A stretch of DNA of 64,000 bases from Promethearchaeota archaeon. GTDB lineage: Archaea > Asgardarchaeota > Lokiarchaeia > Sigyniarchaeales > SOKP01. A model generated the notes under the pieces. It worked only from the letters and a program-made list of their open reading frames with translations. It ran no database searches and was not told where the DNA came from. Of the stretch, positions 50,947 through 60,300 are shown one piece after another (position 1 is the first letter of the stretch; each line of letters begins with the position of its first letter). Where the stretch lies: NCBI GenBank assembly GCA_016839555.1, contig JAEOUA010000011.1:124001-188000 (forward strand), given 5' to 3'. The translations under genes were made by a program, and so were the position numbers.

Positions 50947-51492
50947 TCATATTAAATTCTTTTTGAAGTACTGTGATAATTCTTTCATCCAATTCGGCCA
51001 TTTTATGTTAGAAGGAGCATCATAAGAAGGATGGTGAAATTTTATATCAATTATGGGGCTTCCATCAAGAGCATCCAAGCCTTTTACTTTTAATATATTT
51101 TTTTTCCTTTCTAAAAGCTCTACTGTTGTAGAGCAAATAGGATTTGGTCTAGATGGACTTCTAGTGGCAAATACTCCCACCAATGGAAGTTTTTTTTGCC
51201 CTGTGGGATGAACTTTTCTGACTGCCCGACCTTCATCGCCTATATTATGCGACCAATATAGATCCATTATATGAGAAAAATCCTCTATTCCATCTAAACA
51301 CTCTTCCTATTCTTCTTTAATAATAAGTTCTGATATACTCTCTTTACCAGTCTTTGTCTTAGTTAAAATTTCTTCATCAAGTTCGAGATCTTGATCTTGA
51401 TAAGTTAGCGAAGCTTCTTTATAAGTGCTCTTTACTATCCCAATAGGTCTGATAAAATAATTTTCTAGTTTATTTTCTATTTTTCCTGTCAT
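50947..51492 (-). pseudogene. trmO: TrmO-family tRNA methyltransferase interrupted by one in-frame TAG (51307-51309)
   Basis: FIRPIGIVKSTYKE...SELIIKEE*EECLDGIEDFSHIMDLYWSH...VHPTGQKKLPLVGVFATRSPSRPNPICSTTVELLERKKNILKVKGLDALDGSPIIDIKFHHP; both ORF fragments are in the same frame (51492-51267 = 225). Confidence 0.85.
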
Positions 51493-51545
51493 TTTTAAAC
51501 GAAATCACTCCTATCAAATCTATTGTTTTTTTTCTCTGATTTTTA

Positions 51546-52079
51546 TCACTTAATTTTTTTGAAGTTTAATATTTTGCCTTTCTCTATATGATCTTCATGA
51601 ACAACTTTTATAGTATATTCGCTTTCTAAACTAAAGCCGGTTGCTTTCATTTTTTCTTTAAAGTATTTTATACCATTTGAACTTATATGGGTGGGAAAAA
51701 CAGAAATCATGGCGTTTTCTTTTCCTACCTTATAGACCTCCTTCAATAAATTTTCCGTTTTTTTATCACGTGGACTAAAATACCAAAAGATATCATAGAG
51801 AAGAACAACATCTACTCTATTTGGTAAATAGATACCTAATTCTACATCTTTTTCAATTATTTTTATATTCTGTAATTTTTCTAAGTTGATTTTCTTTTTC
51901 AACTCGTCTAATTTACTATTGCTTCTATCTATTGCATAAACTAAACCTCCTTTACCAATTAATTTTGCAGCAGGAATTGTATAAGTGCCATCACCACAAC
52001 AACAATCCAATACTGTCTGGCCCTTACTAATTCCTATAGTTTTCAGAGCTTGTTCAGCATATGCTTTTAAATCTCTCAA
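51546..52079 (-). CDS. Class I SAM-dependent methyltransferase
   Basis: GQTVLDCCCGDGTYTIPAAKLIGKGGLVYAIDRSNSKL motif I; VDVVLLYDIFWYF. Confidence 0.9.
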   Translation of the reverse strand: MRDLKAYAEQALKTIGISKGQTVLDCCCGDGTYTIPAAKLIGKGGLVYAIDRSNSKLDELKKKINLEKLQNIKIIEKDVELGIYLPNRVDVVLLYDIFWYFSPRDKKTENLLKEVYKVGKENAMISVFPTHISSNGIKYFKEKMKATGFSLESEYTIKVVHEDHIEKGKILNFKKIK

Positions 52080-52294
52080 TTTTTATCTCAATACGAGAAT
52101 CTTATTTTTTTATAATTTCAGAATATTTTATTATATACTTAGAAAAAATAGAAGATTTTAGTTTTATTGCAATTTTATCTTTTTTATTCAAGATTGCTCC
52201 TAAGTATAGTAATGAAAAACTATTTTTTATTCTTTTTTTAAATATATAAGATTAGATTTCAACAAATTTTACTATATAATTTTAATGGAAATTG

Positions 52295-52813
52295 TTAACT
52301 TGCTTTTTCATCATTTACAATTTCTTTTAATTGCGAATGATCGGTTTGTATTGCATCAATAAAGCTATTTTGAAAGACTAATTTAGGACCTTTTTTCAAT
52401 TTCATCCTTGTATATATCTTGTCAATATTATTAGAGCTTAACCAATCCGAAATTAAAATCCCTTTTCTCTTTTCTCTATCAACATATTTATTTTTTAAAA
52501 CTTCAATTTTTGATAATTCCCCATTTTCTAATTCTAAAAGTCCAAAAAAAGGAGCTTCACCATATCGCTCATGAATGTGAGAGTTTAATCCATCATTGTT
52601 TTCTAATGGTACAGCTATTTTACTTGTTTTAACTTTTTGAATACTTGTTGTTATAACGATTTTAAAAATTTCACGAAATTGCTGTTGGATTTTATTTGAT
52701 AACTTTTTTTTTAGTAAATCTACTTTTGAAAGTGGCAGATCTTTACTTAATTTTAAATCTGCTTCTAAAAAATTATATTTACCATATGCTCTAATCTCTA
52801 AATTATCAATACT
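52295..52813 (-). pseudogene. CDF C-terminal-like domain + NifX/dinitrogenase-cofactor-like domain, N-terminus lacking or frameshifted (absent from ORF track)
   Basis: Open frame SIDNLEIRAYGKYNFLEADLKLSKDLPLSKVDLLKKKLSNKIQQQFREIF...KTSKIAVPLENNDGLNSHIHERYGEAPFFGLLELENGELSKIEVLKNKYVDREKRKGILISDWLSSNNIDKIYTRMKLKKGPKLVFQNSFIDAI...; no start codon in frame, ATG at 52823-52821 is one nucleotide out of frame. Confidence 0.6.
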
Positions 52814-52833
52814 TTAAACTCATTTTTTTGTCT

Positions 52834-53286
52834 CTATTCCTTTTTTTCTTTTTTCTCTGTGAAATCTCTTTCACTTAAAAATTCATTTGTAGCAAATTCA
52901 ATTTTCTCTGTTAGTAGATGACTTAATAATAAGGTTAATAATTTACTATCTGGAAACTTTAAATCATTACTATAAGAGCCAATTTCAAAAGTAAAAATGC
53001 TTTTCGAAGAGTCTTTCCAATATACAAAAATTTCAGTACTTTCTTGGTTGAATATATGATATCCGCGCCAACTATCTAATTTTTGTTCTAAGACCTCTAT
53101 AATACAAATAATTTCATTTAAGCTTATTTTTATCGTCTTTCCTTCCTTTTGTGAAAGCTTTTCCCAATCTCCATTTCCTTTCTTTTTTATAGATGTAAGA
53201 AAAATATAGGGAATTTTTTTGCCAGGACTTTCCAAAATTAGTGCTGTTTTATTTCCCCAAAAAGATTTTTTATGAATATCTGCCAA
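52834..53286 (-). CDS. Hypothetical protein, possibly small nucleic-acid-binding fold
   Basis: 150 aa ORF; strand-rich pattern; family not recognised. Confidence 0.55.
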   Translation of the reverse strand: MADIHKKSFWGNKTALILESPGKKIPYIFLTSIKKKGNGDWEKLSQKEGKTIKISLNEIICIIEVLEQKLDSWRGYHIFNQESTEIFVYWKDSSKSIFTFEIGSYSNDLKFPDSKLLTLLLSHLLTEKIEFATNEFLSERDFTEKKEKKE

Positions 53287-53442
53287 TTTTGATCGGTCAA
53301 ATTTTACTATTTATTAAAAACCCAGTATAAAAAAGCTTCGTATTTTATTTCAGAATTATTAAATTAATAATTAATTAATTTTGATAGTTAACATAAATAA
53401 AGAGTTTAGAAAAAAGAGATATACTTAATAATTGAAAAAAAT

Positions 53443-53748
53443 TTACATTAGTTCGATTTCGACTAATACTGATTCGGGTATGGAAATCTTCATGATCAAA
53501 TGCATGGATCGTTCATTCGCGATTATCTCAAACAAACGCTTATGGATTCGCATCTCAAATTTCGCCCATGTAGCAGTTCCCTGGCCCGATGGCGCTTTAA
53601 GGATTGGTACTAATAATTTTTTAGTGGGTAATGGGATTGGTCCATGCTTTTTAATCCCTTGAGTTTTACATACGCTCTCTATTTGGTTGCATACGGTCTT
53701 TAAATCTTCTAATTCTGTTGATGATAATCTGATACGGGCCTTTTGCAC
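53443..53748 (-). CDS. rps10: Ribosomal protein uS10
   Basis: ARIRLSSTELEDLKTVCNQI...GIKKHGPIPLPTKKLLVPILKAPSGQGTATWAKFEMRIHKRLFEI. Confidence 0.94.
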   Translation of the reverse strand: MQKARIRLSSTELEDLKTVCNQIESVCKTQGIKKHGPIPLPTKKLLVPILKAPSGQGTATWAKFEMRIHKRLFEIIANERSMHLIMKISIPESVLVEIELM

Positions 53749-54104
53749 GTTAATTTAGCACCAAGAGTTTTTTAAAATAGTTCGGACAATATTATTTTAT
53801 TTATTGTTCCATTCGGAAACTTATAAATAGTAGTTTGGATAATTAATATTCTTAAAAAAACTTTTTTATAATTCTTCGAATATAGGATTCTACTCCTCAT
53901 AAATTCTATAGTATTATTTAAAAAGGAACGTGTAAAAATCATTTTAAAAACCCTAAGGCGGTGCTTACAAATATTTTTTTTTTAATATAGTATAACAAGG
54001 CAAATTTTATTCAAATCCAATAAATTTTTGAGATTAAAGCTGTAAATTAATTTTTTCTTATAAAAAATTCTTGAAATATATAGAGAATAGAAAAGAATGC
54101 TTTA

Positions 54105-55247
54105 TCATTCGAGTTCTTTATCTCTATGAGTTTTTATCATGTCTTCTTCCGTTATATCATTCCTTTCAGCAATATTAGCTAAAAATGCATCAAGAGTAAG
54201 GTATGTATTTAATTCAAACTGAGGGAAAAACAGAGAGGTGATGTGATAAAGAGATCTGTTAAAATAAGAAATTTTTTCAGGTCTTCCATCGATAAGTAGA
54301 GTACCTACATGATTTTTATACCATTTAGTAGTTCTTGCTAACGTAGAATCTTCAAAACAAGTAATAATAAACAACTGCATGCCAAAATCACCAGCTTGTC
54401 GTGCATATTTAATCATCTGTTCCGTTTCTCCACTACCACTCAATAATATGGCAAGATCATTAGTGCGCCGGCTTCTCCAGTGACTTTCATACACTACTTT
54501 TAGATCTCTGAGATTCTCCTTGTGTAAGTGACCATAACGGATAGCTATAACCCTTGATATAATGTCGTTTATACCTGATCCCTTAAAGTAAATTACTTTA
54601 TCATTATTGATATCTAAATAATCATCTATCGTTGTTAAAAAAGCGTTTATTGTAGGATCTTGTCGTTGAAGCTTTTCTAAATTGGATTTATATTCTTTAA
54701 TTACGCTTTCACAATAAGAGTTATATTGCTCGTTGGGATTTTTTTTGTCATAGGAACATGCAATACATGATAACAACGTAGCACTTGCTTGCTCAAATTC
54801 CGTCCCAAGCGGAGCATACCTTTTATTGTATCCGTCTTTTTTTAATAAAATTACGATGTCATATTGATCTTCAATATCTTCATTAGTGGTAATAAAAACT
54901 GTACGAAGTCCTTTCTTTTTGGCAACATTTATATTATTGACAACTCGTGAATCTGGTTTTGCTGAATTTGAGTTTGCTACAAAAATATCTCCTTCTCGCA
55001 AAGGACGTAAATTAGCATTTTGTACTTGATTGACACGAATACCATAGGATTTTTCTAGTTGAGTTGTTAATAATAGAGAACTTTGCAGGGAACGTCCCGA
55101 TCCATCAACAGTTACTCTTTTCTCTTGCATTGATTCTCTTAACAAGTCTATAAATTCATATACTTTGTTTCTATCAACATTTTTTAATATTCTTTCAATA
55201 CGCGAGACTAAATATAAATAGGCATCTTCTAAGAATGAATTCATCAT
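54105..55247 (-). CDS. SIS-domain sugar isomerase-like protein
   Basis: VTVDGSGRSLQSSLLL, VANSNSAKPDSRVVNNINVAKKKGLRTVFITT, AILLSGSGETEQMIKYARQAGDFGMQLFIIT (second SIS-like repeat). Confidence 0.8.
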   Translation of the reverse strand: MMNSFLEDAYLYLVSRIERILKNVDRNKVYEFIDLLRESMQEKRVTVDGSGRSLQSSLLLTTQLEKSYGIRVNQVQNANLRPLREGDIFVANSNSAKPDSRVVNNINVAKKKGLRTVFITTNEDIEDQYDIVILLKKDGYNKRYAPLGTEFEQASATLLSCIACSYDKKNPNEQYNSYCESVIKEYKSNLEKLQRQDPTINAFLTTIDDYLDINNDKVIYFKGSGINDIISRVIAIRYGHLHKENLRDLKVVYESHWRSRRTNDLAILLSGSGETEQMIKYARQAGDFGMQLFIITCFEDSTLARTTKWYKNHVGTLLIDGRPEKISYFNRSLYHITSLFFPQFELNTYLTLDAFLANIAERNDITEEDMIKTHRDKELE

Positions 55248-55377
55248 TTGAAATTAAGAATTTTTTTAATAAAATTTTAATGATAGATTTTTTTCCTTGT
55301 TTTTGAAAAATTTTATCAAAATTCTACAGTCCACAAGAAAAAAAAAGGAATGATCAGAAAATGCTAAAAACCAGAGA

Positions 55378-57792
55378 TCATTCAGTTTCTTTTAAAATTT
55401 TATTAAGGGTTTCTATCGCATTTTCTATTATAGATTTGGAAGTCATTTTTTTAATGGTTTTTGCCATCATTTTATAGGATCCCGTGACTTCAATATCAAT
55501 TTCAGCAAAAACACCAATGCCAGATTCAATATCTTCAAAACTTATGGTATAAAACGTTGTACCTGGAGAAGGAACAACTTCAAATCTCGTAGAACGTTCA
55601 GTTCTTGGCCCAATCTCATTGGTTGAAATTTCTCTTCCCTGAACTACAGTAGTATGTTGTCCAATTGTATCAAAGAACTTGTTTATTATTTTTTGAAAAT
55701 TGGCTGGTTTCTCTTTTAATTCAAATATTAATTCCTTACCTTCAGGTTCTTCCTTTTGCTTTTCTTTACCAGTCACCACGACCCTCACACGACCGATATT
55801 CTGGATTCGTGCATGGCGAGTTTTAGGGTCGCCTTGTCTTTGTGAGGTTACACGAATCGCCGGGAAGTAAGTGGCACTCTCGGAAAAAGTATGAGTGTTT
55901 TTTACCTTTACATGAGTGCTCTTGGTGTCTTTAAGCTGCTCAGTTACTGGATACTCACCAGCACCCTCGAAATCCCATTCCACACCAACTACCGAACCAG
56001 CATCCGGTGGTGTTTCGATAACTGCAGAAAACTTAACTTTTTTCCCGACCTTGACGTCTGCACGCTCACCTCCGTTTACTTTAAGAGTGACCACCGGTTG
56101 AATCCCCTTACGCTCCGCAGCGGTTAGTGGCACTTCCACTTGGCCATCTACCACTTTATATGTAGTACTTGCTGGAGGTGCCACGCCTTTTTCAACCCAT
56201 GCGCTCACATCGCGAAGTGCCTGTTGCAACACACCACCATAATTTATAATCCGAGTGGTTATTATTGGAAGGGTATCAAACTGCGTGACTACAGGTGGAG
56301 TATGCATTGCACGGTCAATGAACCAAAGCCGGTAGTTATCATCAAACTTTTCTTCCAATGCGGCTTTTACCTTCGAACGATACCAATCAGCCTGCCAAGG
56401 AAAGGCAATTTCATCCATTAAGTTTTCAACCACGATCATCTTGCCCTCAAACTTACCAGTTTGAATTGAACCAGCGCCCCCCATGGCGTAGCGCGGTCCT
56501 ACAAACTCGGCTCGCTGCGGATACAGAGGTTTACCATTAGCATCTCGGAAATAATCATAGACATAGTATTCAGGTGGGGGAATCTGATGACGATGATAGG
56601 TTTGAATGGCGAGATAGTTAGAATTATCGATTAGCACTGCGTCTCCTACCTTGATCTTAGCTAAAGCTCGGTAGTAGGCTGCGCCGTAAGCGATCATTAC
56701 CATGTTATCGAATGCTGCAATAGCATAAGCCACGCAACCCTCTGCTTCACCACTTTTAAGAAAAATTGAAGCTCCCTGCAGGTCACCATCAGGCACACTT
56801 TCCAATACTAACCCTGCTGGGACCGTTATGTTACCCATTTGCCCAGCAGATATAGACAATGACCCTCCCATTTTCCTGACGTCATCGGGCATAATAAGTT
56901 TGCTGATAGTTGTTTTATGTTTGATTTTAGCGTCTAAAAGCGACTGGGGCGGGTTTGCACCAAGATAGCCCGATTTATTCCAAAAATCTTCAAAGTATGT
57001 GGGATCCCATTCAATCGTTTGGTCAAGGAGGGTAGTTAAGACTCCCGTATAGCCGAACGCTATCCTCGTGTAATTGAACCAAGCTTTTGGAGGAAATCCC
57101 ATCCTAGTCACTTCGGTGAGTGCCTCTCGTTCTTCTTCATTTAGGTCAGCATACATATCTCCACTACCACCAGGTTCTATCGCATCGACGATGGTTGGTA
57201 TTTTTTCCTTCAATATGCGCATAGCATGAGCTTGTACCGTGAAATTATTTAGCATAGCCATTGGTGTAGCGTGAATAAATGGCACAACACCATCCCAGAC
57301 ACCAACTGTGTTCTCTATACAACTCATGGTCTTATATGCCCCTCCACTACCACCCCAAGCATAACCATAGGGTCGGTGAGGATCATACATCTCCGAGGCT
57401 AAAACACGCGAGTATTTCGCAACAGCCGCACTGGTCCGATACCCAGCGATGGTGGGATCATCACCTGGAAACATGTCCTTTCTCCCCAGATTTGATTCTA
57501 CAAAATAAGCCCCGCTATCGAATACAAAATCTAATGAATAGCTAGGTTCAGGATAATCTGGGTTCTGTGCAAGATTCTCATTTCCAGATATCGGCATAAT
57601 ATACTGGAAGAACCGGCCTTCATATTGTTCTTTCGGCGGGAAATAGAATGAAAATCTGGCATCCGTGCCTTTAAAGCCACCATGAACGTATCGATGGCGA
57701 GCGGGCTCGTCCCGCCACTCATCAATATCTATATATGGCTCGGTAAAAAAAGAATCTCTTGATTCACTAGACTCATTTGCTGTTATAATAAT
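55378..57792 (-). CDS. Alpha/beta-hydrolase (esterase-like) with PKD-like and C-terminal SRPBCC-like parts; probable ATT start
   Basis: YGYAWGGSGGAYKTM (GxSxG), IVVENLMDEIAFPWQADWYR, AMHTPPV; frame is open and coding-like upstream of ATG 57597: IIITANESSESRDSFFTEPYIDIDEWRDEPARHRYVHGGFKGTDARFSFYFPPKEQYEGRFFQYI. Confidence 0.7.
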   Translation of the reverse strand: MIITANESSESRDSFFTEPYIDIDEWRDEPARHRYVHGGFKGTDARFSFYFPPKEQYEGRFFQYIMPISGNENLAQNPDYPEPSYSLDFVFDSGAYFVESNLGRKDMFPGDDPTIAGYRTSAAVAKYSRVLASEMYDPHRPYGYAWGGSGGAYKTMSCIENTVGVWDGVVPFIHATPMAMLNNFTVQAHAMRILKEKIPTIVDAIEPGGSGDMYADLNEEEREALTEVTRMGFPPKAWFNYTRIAFGYTGVLTTLLDQTIEWDPTYFEDFWNKSGYLGANPPQSLLDAKIKHKTTISKLIMPDDVRKMGGSLSISAGQMGNITVPAGLVLESVPDGDLQGASIFLKSGEAEGCVAYAIAAFDNMVMIAYGAAYYRALAKIKVGDAVLIDNSNYLAIQTYHRHQIPPPEYYVYDYFRDANGKPLYPQRAEFVGPRYAMGGAGSIQTGKFEGKMIVVENLMDEIAFPWQADWYRSKVKAALEEKFDDNYRLWFIDRAMHTPPVVTQFDTLPIITTRIINYGGVLQQALRDVSAWVEKGVAPPASTTYKVVDGQVEVPLTAAERKGIQPVVTLKVNGGERADVKVGKKVKFSAVIETPPDAGSVVGVEWDFEGAGEYPVTEQLKDTKSTHVKVKNTHTFSESATYFPAIRVTSQRQGDPKTRHARIQNIGRVRVVVTGKEKQKEEPEGKELIFELKEKPANFQKIINKFFDTIGQHTTVVQGREISTNEIGPRTERSTRFEVVPSPGTTFYTISFEDIESGIGVFAEIDIEVTGSYKMMAKTIKKMTSKSIIENAIETLNKILKETE

Positions 57793-57951
57793 ACATCTCC
57801 TTTTTTTTATTTAGATATAATTTTTAATTCCATTTTAAATGAACTTACGGTAATATACCGTAAAGCTAATAAAAAAAGAATTTTATTATATATAATAATC
57901 TTAAGCTTGAAATTTCAAGTTATCTGTAACTATTAATAATTATACTAACAA

Positions 57952-58599
57952 ATGAAGAAACTAAAGAAGATTGTTCTGAAAATCCCTTTAGATCTAAAAT
58001 CTAAGGAATTCTTTGGTCTACTAGAAAGATATGAGTTACTCCAAATACACCGTCAAAACGAGGATCAAATCTTTGCAACACAGAAGGTAAAATTCAAGGA
58101 TCCTAAAATGCATCCAAAAATGTTGGAAGGAGAACATTATGGGATGTCATATATAGAAGTTATAAAAGAGGACAAGGAGAATAATGAATTTATTTTCTTT
58201 TCTAAGCATAACTGGGTTAAGCAAACGAAAGAATTCCTCGATAAATTAGATCTAATCATCGATCCCCCTATCATTCTAGATCAAGATCGTCTTTTAGTAA
58301 GTATTATAACAGAAAGTAAAAATGTTGATGAATTTATTAATTCCCTAAATCATTTTTATGATGAAGAATTGCAAATTCTAAGTATATCTCATATACCTCT
58401 TAACTATGAAAATCTTTTCTTAAAATTAACAGACCGTCAGAAAGAAATTGTTTACTATGCTGTTCATAATGGATATTTTGAAATACCTCGCAGAATCAAT
58501 TCAAAAAAAATCGCTAAGCATTTTAAAATTTCTCGGAGTGCATTTTATGACCATTTGCGAAAAATAGAAAAAACAATTTATCACTCAATATTCTATTAA
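57952..58599 (+). CDS. HTH_10-type (Bat-like) transcriptional regulator
   Basis: C-terminal LTDRQKEIVYYAVHNGYFEIPRRINSKKIAKHFKISRSAFYDHLRKIEKTI. Confidence 0.9.
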   Translation: MKKLKKIVLKIPLDLKSKEFFGLLERYELLQIHRQNEDQIFATQKVKFKDPKMHPKMLEGEHYGMSYIEVIKEDKENNEFIFFSKHNWVKQTKEFLDKLDLIIDPPIILDQDRLLVSIITESKNVDEFINSLNHFYDEELQILSISHIPLNYENLFLKLTDRQKEIVYYAVHNGYFEIPRRINSKKIAKHFKISRSAFYDHLRKIEKTIYHSIFY

Positions 58600-58798
58600 T
58601 GATTATCTTATAATAACAATTAAATGTTCAAAATTAAGGAAAAGAATGTTTAAGAAATCTTCTTTTTGACTCAAATTATGAATCTTTTATAATTTTATGA
58701 ACTTTAATGAATTTTTAAAAAAATTTTAATAGTTAAAAAATGAATATTAAATTATTTAAAATTCAAATGTATAAAATAATCAATTAAGAAAAAAGAAA

Positions 58799-60235
58799 AT
58801 GAATAAAAAAGAAAATATAAATAAAAAGTCAAATTCTATAGGTAAAAAAGCATCATTATACAGTTTTGGCCATGTAGCAGATACAGTATCCTACCAATCT
58901 TTTACATTATTATCATTTGTATTTTATTTTGCTATTGTAAAAGTTCCTACTCTGTATATTACGATTGGATTTTGCATCTGGTCAATATGGAATGCCTTCA
59001 ATGACCCCTTGCTTGGTTATTTCTCTGATCGAACCCATACAAAATGGGGAAGGAGAATTCCTTATATTATTTTTTCTTTTATTCCATTAGCAATCATAAC
59101 AGTTTTAATATATACACCCCCTCTTCCGGGATCAGAAGCGCCTACTGGACAGCTTATTAACTTTATATACTTTCTTATTATTATTATGGTGTTTGAATTG
59201 TTTTATACAATGTTTAGTCTTAATATGGTTGCACTTTTTCCAGAAATTTTCCTTTCAGATGAAGAAAGAAGAATAGGGAATAATATTAGACAATTTTTCT
59301 TAATTATAGGATTATTCATAGGAGTTATTTTACCAGGTATGATTATTGGAGATTTTACTGATGCCTCGAAGCACATCAACTATATAATTGTTGGAATAAT
59401 TATTGCAATCACAATAATACTTGGAGCGCTAATATTTTTAAAATTTGGTCCTAAAGAAAGGGATGCATTCAAAGAGGATTATAAAAAAGCACCAGGTTTT
59501 TTTCAAGCATTAAAATTATGCATAAAAAGTAAAAGCTTTATGTGGTATATCCCAGCGGAAATTGCGAACTGGTATGTATATGGATTATTACTTCCCATTG
59601 TACCACTCTATGGAGAATTTGTATTAGGACTTGAAGAAGGAGCAGTTATGATCTCATTATTTCTTGCTGCGACATTTCTCTCAGCGATCTTATTTATTAC
59701 AGTTTTATGGAAGCCAGCTGTGAGAAAAATCGGAAATAGAAAAGCATGGTTATGCTCTATGACGATTTGGATTGCCACATTTATACCACTATTCTTTCTA
59801 GGACCTAGTATGGAAATAATTGCGCTTATATCTTTCTTTTTTATTGGTCTTGGATTAGCTGGCTCTCTATATATAATAGATCTTATAATTTCAGATATAG
59901 TTGATGAAGACGAGGCTACTTGCGGATATAGAAGAGAAGCAGCTTATTATGGTGTGAATGCCTTGTTTTTGCGATTTAGTACTATTTTTGTTATGATATC
60001 TATAGGTCTTGTATTTACAAGCTCGGGATGGCGAGTTTTTAAACCTGAGAATGTAACTGCCACTACAATATTAGGCCTAAGGTTCTTAATGGTAATTCTC
60101 CCAATAATTGCAATTTTAATCGCTATTATTGTAATATATAAATATCCCTTACATGGAGAGAAATTAAAAAACGTTCAAAAAGAGTTAGATAGAATACACC
60201 AAGAAAAGGAATCTAAAATAAAAGGTTTAACTTAA
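58799..60235 (+). CDS. GPH/MelB-like MFS transporter (paralog of 31460..32866)
   Basis: WNAFNDPLLGYFSDRTHTKWGRRIPYIIFSFIPLAII; 12-TM-like. Confidence 0.88.
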   Translation: MNKKENINKKSNSIGKKASLYSFGHVADTVSYQSFTLLSFVFYFAIVKVPTLYITIGFCIWSIWNAFNDPLLGYFSDRTHTKWGRRIPYIIFSFIPLAIITVLIYTPPLPGSEAPTGQLINFIYFLIIIMVFELFYTMFSLNMVALFPEIFLSDEERRIGNNIRQFFLIIGLFIGVILPGMIIGDFTDASKHINYIIVGIIIAITIILGALIFLKFGPKERDAFKEDYKKAPGFFQALKLCIKSKSFMWYIPAEIANWYVYGLLLPIVPLYGEFVLGLEEGAVMISLFLAATFLSAILFITVLWKPAVRKIGNRKAWLCSMTIWIATFIPLFFLGPSMEIIALISFFFIGLGLAGSLYIIDLIISDIVDEDEATCGYRREAAYYGVNALFLRFSTIFVMISIGLVFTSSGWRVFKPENVTATTILGLRFLMVILPIIAILIAIIVIYKYPLHGEKLKNVQKELDRIHQEKESKIKGLT

Positions 60236-60300
60236 AATATATAAAGTTTTAAGGTTTTTTAGTTTCAAACCTCCATTTTTTTATATTATTAAGTTTTTTT

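Noticed and set aside
50947-51492. Pyrrolysine as explanation for the TrmO TAG
   Set aside because: Pyl occurs mainly in methylamine methyltransferases; no pyl genes in the window, and the expected residue is Tyr. Kept only as a test, not a claim.
52061-52249. 62 aa plus-strand ORF
   Set aside because: AT-rich intergenic, hydrophobic low-complexity; no SD or motif.
52811-52823. T TTA AAG slippery heptamer as -1 frameshift signal for the NifX-like ORF
   Set aside because: The needed shift is +1, not -1, so the heptamer does not explain the frame.
53941-53970. ccctaaggcggtgc GC-rich patch as tRNA or ncRNA
   Set aside because: No cloverleaf or paired arms could be built by eye.
55891-57545. 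Several plus-strand ORFs antisense to the esterase
   Set aside because: Higher G+C lowers stop density, giving shadow ORFs; the minus frame has catalytic motifs.
57531-57725. 64 aa minus ORF as N-terminus of the esterase
   Set aside because: It is in a different frame; the correct N-terminal extension lies in the main frame up to 57792.
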